This document shows, in pieces, positions 17,743 to 27,666 of a DNA stretch of 64,000 nt. Below the pieces are notes generated by a model that did no database searches, was not told the origin of the DNA, and saw only the letters and a list, made by a program, of their open reading frames with translations. Every line of letters starts with the position of its first letter. The stretch's first letter is position 1. The DNA lies in NCBI RefSeq assembly GCF_009223885.1, contig NZ_CP045144.1, positions 3,274,001 through 3,338,000 of the forward strand. Reading direction: 5' to 3'. Both the position numbers and the translations under genes were made by a program. The DNA comes from Ancylobacter sp. TS-1 (GTDB taxonomy: Bacteria; Pseudomonadota; Alphaproteobacteria; Rhizobiales; Xanthobacteraceae).

Positions 17743-18408
17743 CTATTTGGTGCCGAAGATGCGGTCGCCAGCGTCGCCGATGCCGGGAACGATATAGCCG
17801 TGGTCGTTGAGATGGCTGTCGACCGCCGCCGTGTAGACCTGCACGTCGGGATGGGCCTCGTGCAGCGCCTTGAGCCCTTCCGGGGCGGCGATGAGGCAGA
17901 CGAACTTGATCGACTGGCAGCCCGACGCCTTGACCTCGGACACCGCCGCCACCGCCGAATTGCCGGTCGCCAGCATCGGGTCGAGCACGATGGCGGTGCG
18001 CGCGGCGATGTCGCGCGGCAGCTTGAGATAATACTCGACCGCCGCCAGCGAGACCGGGTCGCGGTAGAGGCCGACATGGCCGACGCGTGCCGCCGGCAGG
18101 ATGTCCAGCATGCCTTCGAGGATGCCCCCGCCCGCGCGCAGCACCGAGACGAGGCAGAGCTTCTTTCCGGCCAGCATCGGCGCCTGCATGGTCGTCAGCG
18201 GGGTCTCGATCTCGACCAGCTCGGTCGGGATGTCGCGCGTCACCTCATAGGCGAGCAGCATGCTGATCTCGCGCAGCAACTGGCGGAACTCGTTGGCCGG
18301 CGTGCGCGAGCGGCGCATCAGCGTGAGCTTGTGCTGGATCAGCGGGTGGTCGACGACGACCGTGGTCGGCGGCAGGGCGGCGTGGGCGAGGACGGTGGGC
18401 GCGTTCAT
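17743..18408 (-). CDS. upp: Uracil phosphoribosyltransferase (Upp / Urc6-like)
   Basis: 221 residues. Uracil plus PRPP to UMP. Signatures are [19 protein letters not shown] at the start, [12 protein letters not shown], the PRPP loop [12 protein letters not shown] and the C-terminal uracil-binding [18 protein letters not shown]. The start is the ATG at 18408 with GAGAGAGCC upstream. It is divergent from the Urc1 gene, 220 bp apart. In the URC pathway of yeasts and some bacteria this enzyme (Urc6) acts with Urc1 and Urc4, both encoded here, so a catabolic role besides salvage is likely. Confidence 0.96.
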   Translation of the reverse strand: MNAPTVLAHAALPPTTVVVDHPLIQHKLTLMRRSRTPANEFRQLLREISMLLAYEVTRDIPTELVEIETPLTTMQAPMLAGKKLCLVSVLRAGGGILEGMLDILPAARVGHVGLYRDPVSLAAVEYYLKLPRDIAARTAIVLDPMLATGNSAVAAVSEVKASGCQSIKFVCLIAAPEGLKALHEAHPDVQVYTAAVDSHLNDHGYIVPGIGDAGDRIFGTK

Positions 18409-18628
18409 GATCGCGGCTCTCTCAGGCTCGGGGACGCGGCGTGCGGCGGCGTGCCGCCGCTCTCCTCCACGCGGAGGATAGCGCGATTTGCGATACAAGA
18501 AATGGACCATTTCGTCCGAAATTTTCGCGCCGGTCGCCGGGACCCTCTTGCGGAGCGCCCGATTTCGCGCTCACATCCGTTGCTTGCAGCACGCCGGCGA
18601 CGGTGCCGGATGCAGAAGCGAGCCAGAC

Positions 18629-19897
<1,269 letters not shown>

Positions 19898-19917
19898 GGT
19901 GGCGCCCTACTCCAATG

Positions 19918-20017
19918 CGTCATCCCGGACATGGCGCAGCCATGAGCCGGGATCGTCTCCCGCGCGCCTTATCGCGATGCGATCCCGGATCGGGCCGCCG
20001 GCCCGTCCGGGATGACG
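19918..20017. repeat. Intergenic palindromic repeat (CGTCATCCCGGA family), copy 2
   Basis: CGTCATCCCGGACATGG to GGCCCGTCCGGGATGACG, with an inner GCGATCCCGGATCGGGCC arm. It lies between the Urc1 and Urc4 genes, ending just before the Urc4 ribosome site, and could cause segmental mRNA control. Confidence 0.8.
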
Positions 20018-20041
20018 GCCAATGGAAGTGAAGAGTACAGC

Positions 20042-21283
20042 ATGACCCCGCCCGAACTCGCCGCCGAACTCGCCGCCTTGCGCTCGCCCGCCGCCGTTCG
20101 CGCCCGCAGCCATCGGGTGCTGGACCATGTGCGCGCGGGCCACTCGCCGCACTTCACCGTCGACGAGGCGGCGCTGGACGTCGTGGCCGATTATGTGGCG
20201 GAGGTGACGCGGCAGGACTATCCCGAACTCGACATCCCCTATCACAGCCGCTGGCGGCACTTCGACGCCGCCGGCGTCGGCCGCTGGGCGGCGCTGGAGG
20301 CCGGGCTCGTCGGCGTCGGGCGCGAGGATCTCGCGCGCATCATGATCGACCTCGCCGTGGTGAGCGTGCTGCTCGATGCGGGCGCGGGCGATGCCTGGCG
20401 CTACCGTGAGGACGCGACCGGCCTGTCGCTCGGCCGCTCCGAGGGGCTGGCGGTGGCGAGCCTTTGCATGTTCGAGGCGGGGGGCTTCTCCTCCGATCCG
20501 GCGCAGCCCCTGCGCGCCGACGCGCCGGCGCTGATCGGCCTCGATGCGGGCACGCTCGCCCGGCACTTCCAGGTGTCGGAGGACAACCCGCTGGTCGGCC
20601 TGCCCGGCCGCGTCGCCCTGCTCAACCGCCTCGGCCATGCGCTCGCCGCACGCCCGGACCTGTTCGGCAGCGCGCCGGCCCGCCCGGGCGGGCTCTACGA
20701 CGCGCTCGTCCCGCAGGCGAAGATCGGCCGGCTGCCGGCCGAGCGCATCCTCGCTGCCCTGCTCGACGGGCTGTCGGCGATCTGGCCGTCCGGGCTGGAG
20801 GTGGGCGGGGTGGCGCTGGGCGATGTCGGCCGGCACCCGGCGGTGCGGGTGGCCGATCTCTCCGACCAGCTCGTGCCGTTCCACAAGCTCTCGCAGTGGC
20901 TGACCTATTCGCTGCTGGAGCCGTTCGAGGCGGCCGGCCTCGCCGTGACCGATCTCGATGCGCTGACCGCGCTGCCGGAATACCGCAATGGCGGGCTGCT
21001 GGTGGATCTCGGCGCCATCGTGCCGCGCGCGCCGGTCGATCCGGCGCAGAAGCTGCCGGTTTCCTCGGAGATGGTGGTGGAATGGCGCGCGCTCACCGTC
21101 GCGCTGATGGACCTTCTGGCCGATCGGGTGCGCGAGCGGCTGGGGCTCGACGCCTCGGAATTCCCGCTCGCCAAGCTTTTGCAGGGCGGCACCTGGACGG
21201 CGGGGCGCCGCATCGCCGCCGAGCGCCGCCCGCCCGCCGGCCCGCCCCCCATCGCCATCGACGCCGACGGCACGGTGTTCTGA
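20042..21283 (+). CDS. DUF1688 protein Urc4 (uracil catabolism)
   Basis: 413 residues. DUF1688 family member; the recognisable core includes HVRAGHSPHFTVDEAALD, IPYHSRWRHFDAAG, WRYREDATGLSLGRSEGLAV and LVPFHKLSQWLTYSLLEPFE. Yeast URC4, the founding member, is required to grow on uracil as nitrogen source, but its chemistry is not known to me. No signal peptide, so cytosolic. The start is the ATG at 20042 with GGAAGTGAAGAG upstream. It follows Urc1 in the same direction across a palindromic repeat. Confidence 0.9.
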   Translation: MTPPELAAELAALRSPAAVRARSHRVLDHVRAGHSPHFTVDEAALDVVADYVAEVTRQDYPELDIPYHSRWRHFDAAGVGRWAALEAGLVGVGREDLARIMIDLAVVSVLLDAGAGDAWRYREDATGLSLGRSEGLAVASLCMFEAGGFSSDPAQPLRADAPALIGLDAGTLARHFQVSEDNPLVGLPGRVALLNRLGHALAARPDLFGSAPARPGGLYDALVPQAKIGRLPAERILAALLDGLSAIWPSGLEVGGVALGDVGRHPAVRVADLSDQLVPFHKLSQWLTYSLLEPFEAAGLAVTDLDALTALPEYRNGGLLVDLGAIVPRAPVDPAQKLPVSSEMVVEWRALTVALMDLLADRVRERLGLDASEFPLAKLLQGGTWTAGRRIAAERRPPAGPPPIAIDADGTVF

Positions 21284-21293
21284 GGGGCCTACC

Positions 21294-21394
21294 CCCTCTC
21301 CCCGTCGGGGAGAGGGTTGGGGTGAGGGGCGTACAGGTGCCATGCCCCCTCACCGACCCGCTTCGCGGGCCACCTCTCCCCAATGGGGAGAGGG
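21294..21394. repeat. Inverted pair of CCTCTCCCC/GGGGAGAGG palindromes
   Basis: Two palindromes, CCCTCTCCCCGTCGGGGAGAGG at 21294-21316 (given in part: CCTCTCCCCGTCGGGGAGAG) and CCTCTCCCCAATGGGGAGAG at about 21372-21392, with complementary GGTGAGGGG/CCCCTCACC between them. A second such unit is at 26517-26611. It sits between convergent urc4 and the Bug gene, where it could end both transcripts. Confidence 0.8.
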
Positions 21395-21420
21395 AGGGCG
21401 ACGGACGAGCGGCTTCTGCC

Positions 21421-22407
21421 TCAATCCAGCCTCGCCCCCGATGCCTTCACGATCGGCGCCCATTTGGCGACCTCGCGCCTGACGTGCTCGCCGAGCGCCT
21501 GCGGCGTCGAGCCGACCGTGACGGCGCTGAAATCGGCGAGCCGCGCCTGCACCTTCGGCGCGGCCAGCGCCTTGAGGGCGGCGGCGTTGAGCTTGTCGAC
21601 GATGGCCGGCGGGGTGCCGGCGGGGGCGAACAGCGCGTTCCAGCTATAGGTCTCGTAGCCCGGCAGCGTCTCGGCGACGGCGGGCAGGTCCGGGAAGGAG
21701 GGCGCGCGGGCCAGCGTCGTCACGCCCAGAGCCTTCAGCTTGCCGCTCCTGATGTAGCCCGAGGCGGTCGGCAGGTTGTCGAACATGATCGGCACCTGAC
21801 CGGAGATCACGTCGACCAGCGCGGGACCGGCGCCCTGATAGGGGATGTGCTGCATGTCGACGCCGGCCATCGACTTGAACAGCTCGCCCGAGAGATGGCC
21901 GGGCGTGCCGTTGCCGGCCGAGGCGTAGCTGTATGTGCCGGGATTGGCCTTCAGCTCGGCGATGAATTCCGCCAGCGTGTTCGCCGGAAAGCTCGGATGC
22001 ACCACCAGCGCGTTCGGCACGATGACGAGAAGCGAAACCGGCGCGAAGCCGGTCACCGGGTCGTAGGGCAGGTTGCGGTAGAGCGCGGGATTGAGTGCGT
22101 GGGTCGACACCGTGCCCATCATCACCGCGTAGCCGTCGGGCGGCTGCTTGGCCAGATGCGCGGTGCCGAGGCTGCCGCCGCCCCCGCCGCGATTTTCCAC
22201 CACCACCGGCTGGCCGAGCGCGGCGCCCATGCCCTCGGCGATCAGCCGGCCGACCAGATCGGTCGAGCCGCCGGCCGGGAAGGGGATGTCGAGCGTGACG
22301 GGGCGGGTCGGGAAATCCCGCGCGGCATCCGGCGCGCCCTGCTGCGCGCGAGCCGGCGACAGGGCGAGAAGCGCGGCGAGCGCCGTGGCGAAGAACAGGC
22401 GATGCAT
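21421..22407 (-). CDS. Bug/TctC-family periplasmic solute-binding protein 1
   Basis: 328 residues. Signal peptide 1-21 (MHRLFFATALAALLALSPARA). Family motifs are DFPTRPVTLDIPFPAGGSTD, VVVENRGGGGG, HLAKQPPDGYAVMMGT, LSGELFKSMAGVDMQHIPYQ and NALFAPAGTPPAIVDKLN. Bug proteins bind small organic acids or amides in the periplasm for TctAB transporters, but no tctA or tctB gene is present. The start is the ATG at 22407. It is a close paralogue of the next gene upstream. The ligand is unknown; its position beside uracil catabolism is suggestive only. Confidence 0.93.
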   Translation of the reverse strand: MHRLFFATALAALLALSPARAQQGAPDAARDFPTRPVTLDIPFPAGGSTDLVGRLIAEGMGAALGQPVVVENRGGGGGSLGTAHLAKQPPDGYAVMMGTVSTHALNPALYRNLPYDPVTGFAPVSLLVIVPNALVVHPSFPANTLAEFIAELKANPGTYSYASAGNGTPGHLSGELFKSMAGVDMQHIPYQGAGPALVDVISGQVPIMFDNLPTASGYIRSGKLKALGVTTLARAPSFPDLPAVAETLPGYETYSWNALFAPAGTPPAIVDKLNAAALKALAAPKVQARLADFSAVTVGSTPQALGEHVRREVAKWAPIVKASGARLD

Positions 22408-22437
22408 GACGAGCCCCCCTTAACGCGCGCGATGATC

Positions 22438-22534
22438 CGTCATCCCGGACCGGCCGCAAGGCCATATCCGGGATCGCATGGCATGATGCACGCGATTCCG
22501 GCTCTCCGCCCTTCGGGCTGCGGCCGGGATGACG
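22438..22534. repeat. Intergenic palindromic repeat, copy 3
   Basis: CGTCATCCCGGACCGGCC to CGGCCGGGATGACGG, same family as copies 1 and 2, between the two Bug genes. Confidence 0.75.
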
Positions 22535-22550
22535 GGTCGGCTCGAAGCAT

Positions 22551-22638
22551 CGTCATCCCGGACGGCCAAAGGCCGATCCGGGATCGCTACCGGAACGGAA
22601 AACGATCCCGGAGCGACGCCGTGCGTCGTCCGGGATGA
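22551..22638. repeat. Intergenic palindromic repeat, copy 4
   Basis: CGTCATCCCGGACGGCC to CGTCGTCCGGGATGAG, in tandem with copy 3 and separated from it by 16 bp. Confidence 0.75.
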
Positions 22639-22648
22639 GGTGGAAGGA

Positions 22649-23635
22649 TCAGTCGAGCTGCGCGCCGGACGCCTTCACGATCGGCGCCCATTTGGCGATT
22701 TCCTTCTTCACGTGCTCGCCCAGTTCCTCGGGCGTCGAGCCGACCGAGACCGCGCTGAAGTCGGCGAGGCGCGCCTGCACCTTGGGGTCGGCCAGCGCCT
22801 TGTTGGCGGCGGCGTTGAGCTTGGCGACCACTTCCGGCGGCGTGCCGGCCGGGGCGAAGACGGCGTTCCACGTATAGGTCTCGTAGCCCGGAACGACCTC
22901 GGCGATGGCCGGCAGGTCCGGGAAGGAGGGCGCGCGCTTGGCGGTGGTCACGCCCAGCGCCCTGAGCTTGCCGCTCTTGATGTGGCCGGAGGAGGAGGGG
23001 AGGTTGTCGAACATGATCGGCACCTGGCCGGACAGCACGTCGATCAGCGCCGGCCCGGCGCCCTGATAGGGAATGTGCTGCATGTCGACGCCGGCCATGG
23101 ACTTGAACAGCTCGCCCGAGAGATGCAGCGGCGTGCCGTTGCCGGAGGAGGCGTAGGAATACTTGCCCGGCTCCTTCTTGAGCAGCGCGATCAGTTCCTC
23201 GGTGGTCTTGGCCGGGAAGTCCGGGTTCACCACCAGCACGTTCGGCACTACCACGAGCAGCGAGACCGGGGCGAAGCTGGTCACCGGGTCATAGGGCATC
23301 TTCTTGTAGAGGGTCGGGTTCAGCGCGTGGGTGGCGACCGTGCCCATCAGGATCGTGTAGCCGTCCGGGCTCGCCTTGGCGACCTGCGCGGCGCCGAGAT
23401 TGCCGCCCGCGCCGCCCTTGTTCTCGACCACCACCGGCTGGCCGAGCTCGGCGCTCATGCGCTCGGCGATGAGGCGCCCGACCAGATCGGTGGAGCCGCC
23501 GGCGGCGAAGGGAATGACCAGCGTGACCGGGCGGGTGGGGAAATCCTGCGCGGCGGCCGGCGCGAGGGCCAGTACGGACGCGAGGACCGAGGCGGCGACC
23601 GGCGCGGCGGCGGCCGCGAGAAGCGTGCGGAACAT
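22649..23635 (-). CDS. Bug/TctC-family periplasmic solute-binding protein 2
   Basis: 328 residues, a paralogue of the gene at 21421 with near-identical motifs (DFPTRPVTLVIPFAAGGSTD, LSGELFKSMAGVDMQHIPYQ, NAVFAPAGTPPEVVAKLN, WAPIVKASGAQLD). Signal peptide 1-29 ends in LALAPAAA. The start is the ATG at 23635 with a strong GGGAGGTC site. Arranged tandemly, probably by local duplication, with two palindromic repeats between. No membrane components are encoded here, so it must share a TctAB or act as a sensor-accessory binding protein. Confidence 0.93.
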   Translation of the reverse strand: MFRTLLAAAAAPVAASVLASVLALAPAAAQDFPTRPVTLVIPFAAGGSTDLVGRLIAERMSAELGQPVVVENKGGAGGNLGAAQVAKASPDGYTILMGTVATHALNPTLYKKMPYDPVTSFAPVSLLVVVPNVLVVNPDFPAKTTEELIALLKKEPGKYSYASSGNGTPLHLSGELFKSMAGVDMQHIPYQGAGPALIDVLSGQVPIMFDNLPSSSGHIKSGKLRALGVTTAKRAPSFPDLPAIAEVVPGYETYTWNAVFAPAGTPPEVVAKLNAAANKALADPKVQARLADFSAVSVGSTPEELGEHVKKEIAKWAPIVKASGAQLD

Positions 23636-23989
23636 GAAACGACCTCCCATGGGTGATGCGCTAACGCGCGGCGGACCTCTGCGGATCCTTGACGATGTGG
23701 CAGAGTGCGGCATCGGGGCGGTCGGCTCAATCCTTCATTGGTCGCCGCTGCGGAGCCCGGTCGTCAGCCGGCGGATTGTATGTAATTCTCGTCACGATTG
23801 TACCCGATCCGTGCAGGGTCGGTCGACGATGCCCAAATGATGGGCGCCTTCCGCACGCGGCGGGGAAGCGGTGCGGCGATGGCCGGTACTCGGCGGGGGC
23901 GGCAGGCCCGGCGGCCCGCCGTTTCTCGACTGGCATATCGCTTGCGTTCCTCCTTGCGTTCGCTTCAGCAGGGGAGCCGTGCCGCCGAC
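23636..23989. other. Divergent intergenic region, no gene seen
   Basis: 354 bp between the Bug gene (-) and the ABC ATPase gene (+). It should hold both promoters. A locally A+T-richer stretch at about 23775-23805 is the likeliest promoter zone; no -35/-10 pair or operator is convincing. Confidence 0.6.
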
Positions 23990-25084
23990 ATGACCAAGGG
24001 CGCCGACATCGAGCTCATCCATGTCACCAAGCGTTACGGCGCGGCCCTCGCGGTCGATGCCGTGTCGCTGAAGATTCCGGCCGGCACCTATTGCTGCCTG
24101 CTCGGCCCTTCCGGCTGCGGCAAGACCACCACGCTGCGCATGATCGCCGGCCATGAGAGCATCACCGAAGGCGATGTGCGCCTCGGGGCCACCGTGGTGA
24201 CGGACCTGCCGCCGGCCCGGCGCGGCACGGCGATGATGTTCCAGAGCTACGCGCTGTTTCCCCATCTCGACATCGTCGACAATGTTGCCTTCTCGCTGAA
24301 GATGAAGGGCGAGGAGAAGGTGGCGCGCCGGGCGAAGGCGATGGACATGCTCAAGCTGGTGCAGCTCGACCATCTCGCCGAGCGGCGCCCCGCACAGCTC
24401 TCCGGCGGCCAGCAGCAGCGCGTCGCGCTCGCCCGCGCGCTGATCACCGATCCGCAGGCTCTGCTGCTCGACGAGCCGCTCTCCGCGCTCGATCCCTTCC
24501 TGAAGATCAAGGTGCGGCAGGAGCTGAAGAAGCTCCAGCTCCAGCTCGGCATCTCCTTCATCCACGTCACCCACAGCCAGGAGGAGGCGATGGCGCTCTC
24601 CGACCTCGTGGTGGTGATGAATGGCGGGCGCATCGAGCAGGCGGGAACGCCGCGCGAGGTGTTCAACCGTCCCGCCACCGCCTTCGTCGCCCGTTTCATG
24701 GGCGACCACAACGTGCTGGCGGGCCGCGTCACCGAGGTGGGCGACCATGTCGTGACCTTCGAGGTGCCCGGCGGCGCCCGCTTCCGCGCCCCGGCTGGGC
24801 CGGGGCTGGAGCCGGGGGCGCCGGTGGAGATCGCCGTGCGTACCGACCGGGTGCGGCTTGGCACCGGCGCGTTGCCCGGCTGCGGGATGACCGGCCTCGT
24901 GCAGAACATCGAGTATCACGGCCAGAAGGTGCAGGTGGCCCTCGCCGCGCCGGGTGTCGACGAGTTCTCGGTGCAGGTGCCGGAGACCGCCTTCTTCGAG
25001 GCCCCGCTCAATGTGGGCGACGCCGTGCCGATCGCCTGGACGCCGCACGACGTCCACATACTCGAGGCCTCGCCCGCGGCCTGA
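23990..25084 (+). CDS. ABC transporter ATP-binding protein, polyamine (PotA) type
   Basis: 364 residues. Walker A GPSGCGKTT, Q-loop MMFQSYALFPHL, signature LSGGQQQRVALARAL, Walker B ALLLDEPLSALD and the switch HVTHSQEEAMAL are complete. The C-terminal 110 residues are a TOBE-type regulatory domain. It energises import with the two permeases and the binding protein encoded directly downstream. The start is the ATG at 23990 (MTKGADIELIHVTKRYG), with GGGGAG 12 bp upstream. The arrangement is ATPase, binding protein, permease, permease. Confidence 0.94.
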   Translation: MTKGADIELIHVTKRYGAALAVDAVSLKIPAGTYCCLLGPSGCGKTTTLRMIAGHESITEGDVRLGATVVTDLPPARRGTAMMFQSYALFPHLDIVDNVAFSLKMKGEEKVARRAKAMDMLKLVQLDHLAERRPAQLSGGQQQRVALARALITDPQALLLDEPLSALDPFLKIKVRQELKKLQLQLGISFIHVTHSQEEAMALSDLVVVMNGGRIEQAGTPREVFNRPATAFVARFMGDHNVLAGRVTEVGDHVVTFEVPGGARFRAPAGPGLEPGAPVEIAVRTDRVRLGTGALPGCGMTGLVQNIEYHGQKVQVALAAPGVDEFSVQVPETAFFEAPLNVGDAVPIAWTPHDVHILEASPAA

Positions 25085-25148
25085 GCGGGCCGCCAGACTT
25101 CGTCGTTCGACTGACGCAACGCCGACCAGAAAAGCTCGGGAGACTTCA

Positions 25149-26483
25149 ATGAGCCAGAAGATCACGGACCGCACCGGCGCAGAGGCCGGCAAGACCGCAG
25201 CCGGCAAGACTGCGCCGAAGGGCCTGAGCCGCCGTTCCGTGCTGAAGGGCGCCGCCGCGCTCGGCGGCGTGGCGGCCGGCAGCGGCGCCGTCACCGGCTT
25301 CCCCACCATCTGGGCGCAGAACCCGATCACGCTGCGCCAGTTCGGCACCGGCGTGTCGAACCTCAACGCCATCGCCGAGAAGTGCAAGGCGGACCTCGGC
25401 ATCACGCTGCAGATGACCGCGCTCGATTCCGACGCCGTGTCGCAGCGCGTCGTCACCCAGGCCAACAGCTTCGACGTCGCCGACATCGAGTACTGGATCT
25501 GCAAGAAGGTGTTCCCGGCCGGCACGCTGCAGCCGATGGACGTCAAGAAGATCAAGTTCTACGACCAGATCGTGCCGATCTTCACCACCGGCAAGCTCAC
25601 CCCCGAGTCCAAAATCGCGCAGGGCACCGCGCCCAACACGGTCAGCTTCGTCGAGGGCCCGGACTCCAAGAAGTTCGCGCCCGCCCCGACCCAGTGGATG
25701 ACGCTGATCCCGACCATCTACAACGCCGACACGCTCGGCATCCGCCCGGATCTGGTCGGCCGCCCGATCAAGAACTGGAAGGACATTCTCGACCCGGCCT
25801 TCAAGGGCAAGACCTCGATCCTGAACATCCCGTCCATCGGCATCATGGACGCGGCGATGATCTGCGAGAGCGCCGGCATCGCGAAATATGCCGACAAGGG
25901 CAACATGACCAAGGCGGAGATCGACACCACGATCGATTTCCTCATCAAGACCAAGAAGGCCGGCCAGTTCCGCGCCTTCTGGAAGACCTTCGACGAGAGC
26001 GTGAACCTCATGGCCTCGGGCGAGGTCGTCATCCAGTCCATGTGGTCGCCGGCGGTGGCGGCGGTGCGCTCGAAGGGCATTCCGTGCGTCTACCAGCCGC
26101 TGGAAGAGGGCTACCGCGCCTGGGGCGGCGGCCTCGGCCTCGCCAAGCACCTCAAGGGCGCGCAGCTCGACGCCGCCTACGAGTACATCAACTGGTACCT
26201 GTCCGGCTGGGTCGGCGCCTATCTCAACCGGCAGGGCTACTACTCGGCCGTGCTCTCCACCGCCGAGAAGTACATGACGCCGGACGAATGGGCGTTCTGG
26301 ATGCTCGGCCAGCCGGCCAAGACCGACATTCTCTCGCCGGAGGGCAAGGTGATGTACACGGTCGGCGCGGTGCGCGACGGCGGCTCCTTCAAGGAGCGCA
26401 TGGGCGCGGTGGCGTGCTGGAACTCGGTGATGGACGAAGACCGCTACATGGTCCGCCGCTGGAACGAGTTCATCGCCGCGTGA
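25149..26483 (+). CDS. Tat-exported ABC transporter substrate-binding protein, polyamine type
   Basis: 444 residues. A twin-arginine signal (LSRRSVLKGAAALGGVAAG, residues about 26-44) precedes a periplasmic binding-protein fold of the spermidine/putrescine class: PTQWMTLIPTIYNADTLGI, WKDILDPAFKGKTSIL and WSPAVAAVRSKGIPCVYQP. Larger than PotD and with a long N-terminal region before the Tat motif. The start is the ATG at 25149 with GGGAG upstream. The ligand is not evident; a polyamine or other small cation is the default reading. Confidence 0.92.
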   Translation: MSQKITDRTGAEAGKTAAGKTAPKGLSRRSVLKGAAALGGVAAGSGAVTGFPTIWAQNPITLRQFGTGVSNLNAIAEKCKADLGITLQMTALDSDAVSQRVVTQANSFDVADIEYWICKKVFPAGTLQPMDVKKIKFYDQIVPIFTTGKLTPESKIAQGTAPNTVSFVEGPDSKKFAPAPTQWMTLIPTIYNADTLGIRPDLVGRPIKNWKDILDPAFKGKTSILNIPSIGIMDAAMICESAGIAKYADKGNMTKAEIDTTIDFLIKTKKAGQFRAFWKTFDESVNLMASGEVVIQSMWSPAVAAVRSKGIPCVYQPLEEGYRAWGGGLGLAKHLKGAQLDAAYEYINWYLSGWVGAYLNRQGYYSAVLSTAEKYMTPDEWAFWMLGQPAKTDILSPEGKVMYTVGAVRDGGSFKERMGAVACWNSVMDEDRYMVRRWNEFIAA

Positions 26484-26516
26484 GGCAACGGTGGCTGCGG
26501 GGGGCCGCCTCCGGCT

Positions 26517-26611
26517 CCCTCTCCCCGTCGGGGAGAGGGCTGGGGTGAGGGGCCTCTCCGGGGCCGCCGCATACTCCCCTCACCCAACCCTCTCCCCGAC
26601 GGGGAGAGGGC
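26517..26611. repeat. Second CCTCTCCCC/GGGGAGAGG inverted pair
   Basis: CCTCTCCCCGTCGGGGAGAG and, near 26589-26611, CCTCTCCCCGACGGGGAGAG, with GGGTGAGGGG/CCCCTCACCC between them, the same unit as at 21294. It sits inside the ABC operon between binding protein and first permease and may lower expression of the permeases relative to the binding protein. Confidence 0.8.
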
Positions 26612-26646
26612 TTTCGTCCCGGACGTTCGCTCACCGGAAGCCCCGC

Positions 26647-27498
26647 ATGACCCTCTCCCGGATCGCTCCCTATCTGCAGGCGACGCCGCTCGCGGTGATC
26701 CTGGCGGCCTTCCTCGTGCTGCCCATCGCCACCATCGTGATGGTGAGCTTCTGGGACTACGATTCCATCCAGATATTCCCGGCCTTCGTCTTCACCAATT
26801 ACGAGGAGACGATCACCTCGCCGGTGACGTGGAGCATCTACCTCAACACGCTCAAATACACCGTCATCGTCTGGGCGGTGACGCTCGTCATCGGCTTCTG
26901 GGTCGCCTACTACCTCGCCTTCCACATCCGCTCGGCGACGACGCAGATGGTGCTGTTCCTCGTCTGCACCATCCCGTTCCTGACCTCGAACATCATCCGC
27001 ATGATCTCGTGGATCCCGTTCCTGGGGCGCAACGGGCTGCTCAACCAGTCGCTCATGCAGATGGGTCTCATCGACCAGCCGCTGGAGTTCCTGCTGTTCT
27101 CGGACTTCGCGGTGGTGCTCGCCATGGTGCATCTCTACACGCTGTTCATGGTGACGCCGATCTTCAACACGCTGATGCGTATCGACCGCGCGCTGATCGA
27201 GGCGGCGCGGGACGCGGGCGCGAACGCCTTCCAGATCCTCGTCAACGTCATCATCCCGCTGGCCAAGCCCGGCATCGCCATCGGCTCGATCTTCGTCGTC
27301 ACGCTGGTGATGGGCGACTTCATCACCGTGCGCTTCATGTCCGGCGGCCAGTCGGCCTCGGTGGGGCTGATGATGGCGAACCAGATCGCGCTGCTGCAAT
27401 ACCCGGCGGCGGCGGCCAACGCGGTGATCCTGCTGGTGCTGGTGCTGCTGCTGGTCGGCGGCATCCTGCGCATCGTCAACATCCGCAAGGAGCTGTGA
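26647..27498 (+). CDS. ABC transporter permease, PotB type
   Basis: 283 residues with six predicted membrane segments. The permease EAA loop reads IEAARDAGANAFQILVNVII followed by PLAKPGIAIGS. The segment NIIRMISWIPFLGRNGLLNQ is typical of PotB-like subunits. The start is the ATG at 26647 (MTLSRIAPYLQATPLAVI). Partner of the permease at 27667. Confidence 0.93.
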   Translation: MTLSRIAPYLQATPLAVILAAFLVLPIATIVMVSFWDYDSIQIFPAFVFTNYEETITSPVTWSIYLNTLKYTVIVWAVTLVIGFWVAYYLAFHIRSATTQMVLFLVCTIPFLTSNIIRMISWIPFLGRNGLLNQSLMQMGLIDQPLEFLLFSDFAVVLAMVHLYTLFMVTPIFNTLMRIDRALIEAARDAGANAFQILVNVIIPLAKPGIAIGSIFVVTLVMGDFITVRFMSGGQSASVGLMMANQIALLQYPAAAANAVILLVLVLLLVGGILRIVNIRKEL

Positions 27499-27528
27499 GA
27501 TGCGGGCGGGAGCGGCGCGCCCTGTGAG

Positions 27529-27640
27529 CATCCTTCGAGGCCCGGCCGCTGGCCGGGCACCTCAGGATGACGTGTCTCGCATCGAACAGCTCGCCGTCAT
27601 GCTGAGGTGCCGGCCGCAGGCCGGCCTCGAAGCGCGCAGA
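27529..27640. repeat. CCTTCGAGGC...GCACCTCAG intergenic repeat, inverted pair
   Basis: One copy (CATCCTTCGAGGCCCGGCC to GGCACCTCAGGATGACG) is followed by an inverted copy (CGTCATGCTGAGGTGCCGGC to GGCCGGCCTCGAAG). A dispersed repeat type common in this bacterial order. It separates the two permease genes. Confidence 0.75.
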
Positions 27641-27666
27641 ACCGTAGGCCACAGGGAGACGCAGCC

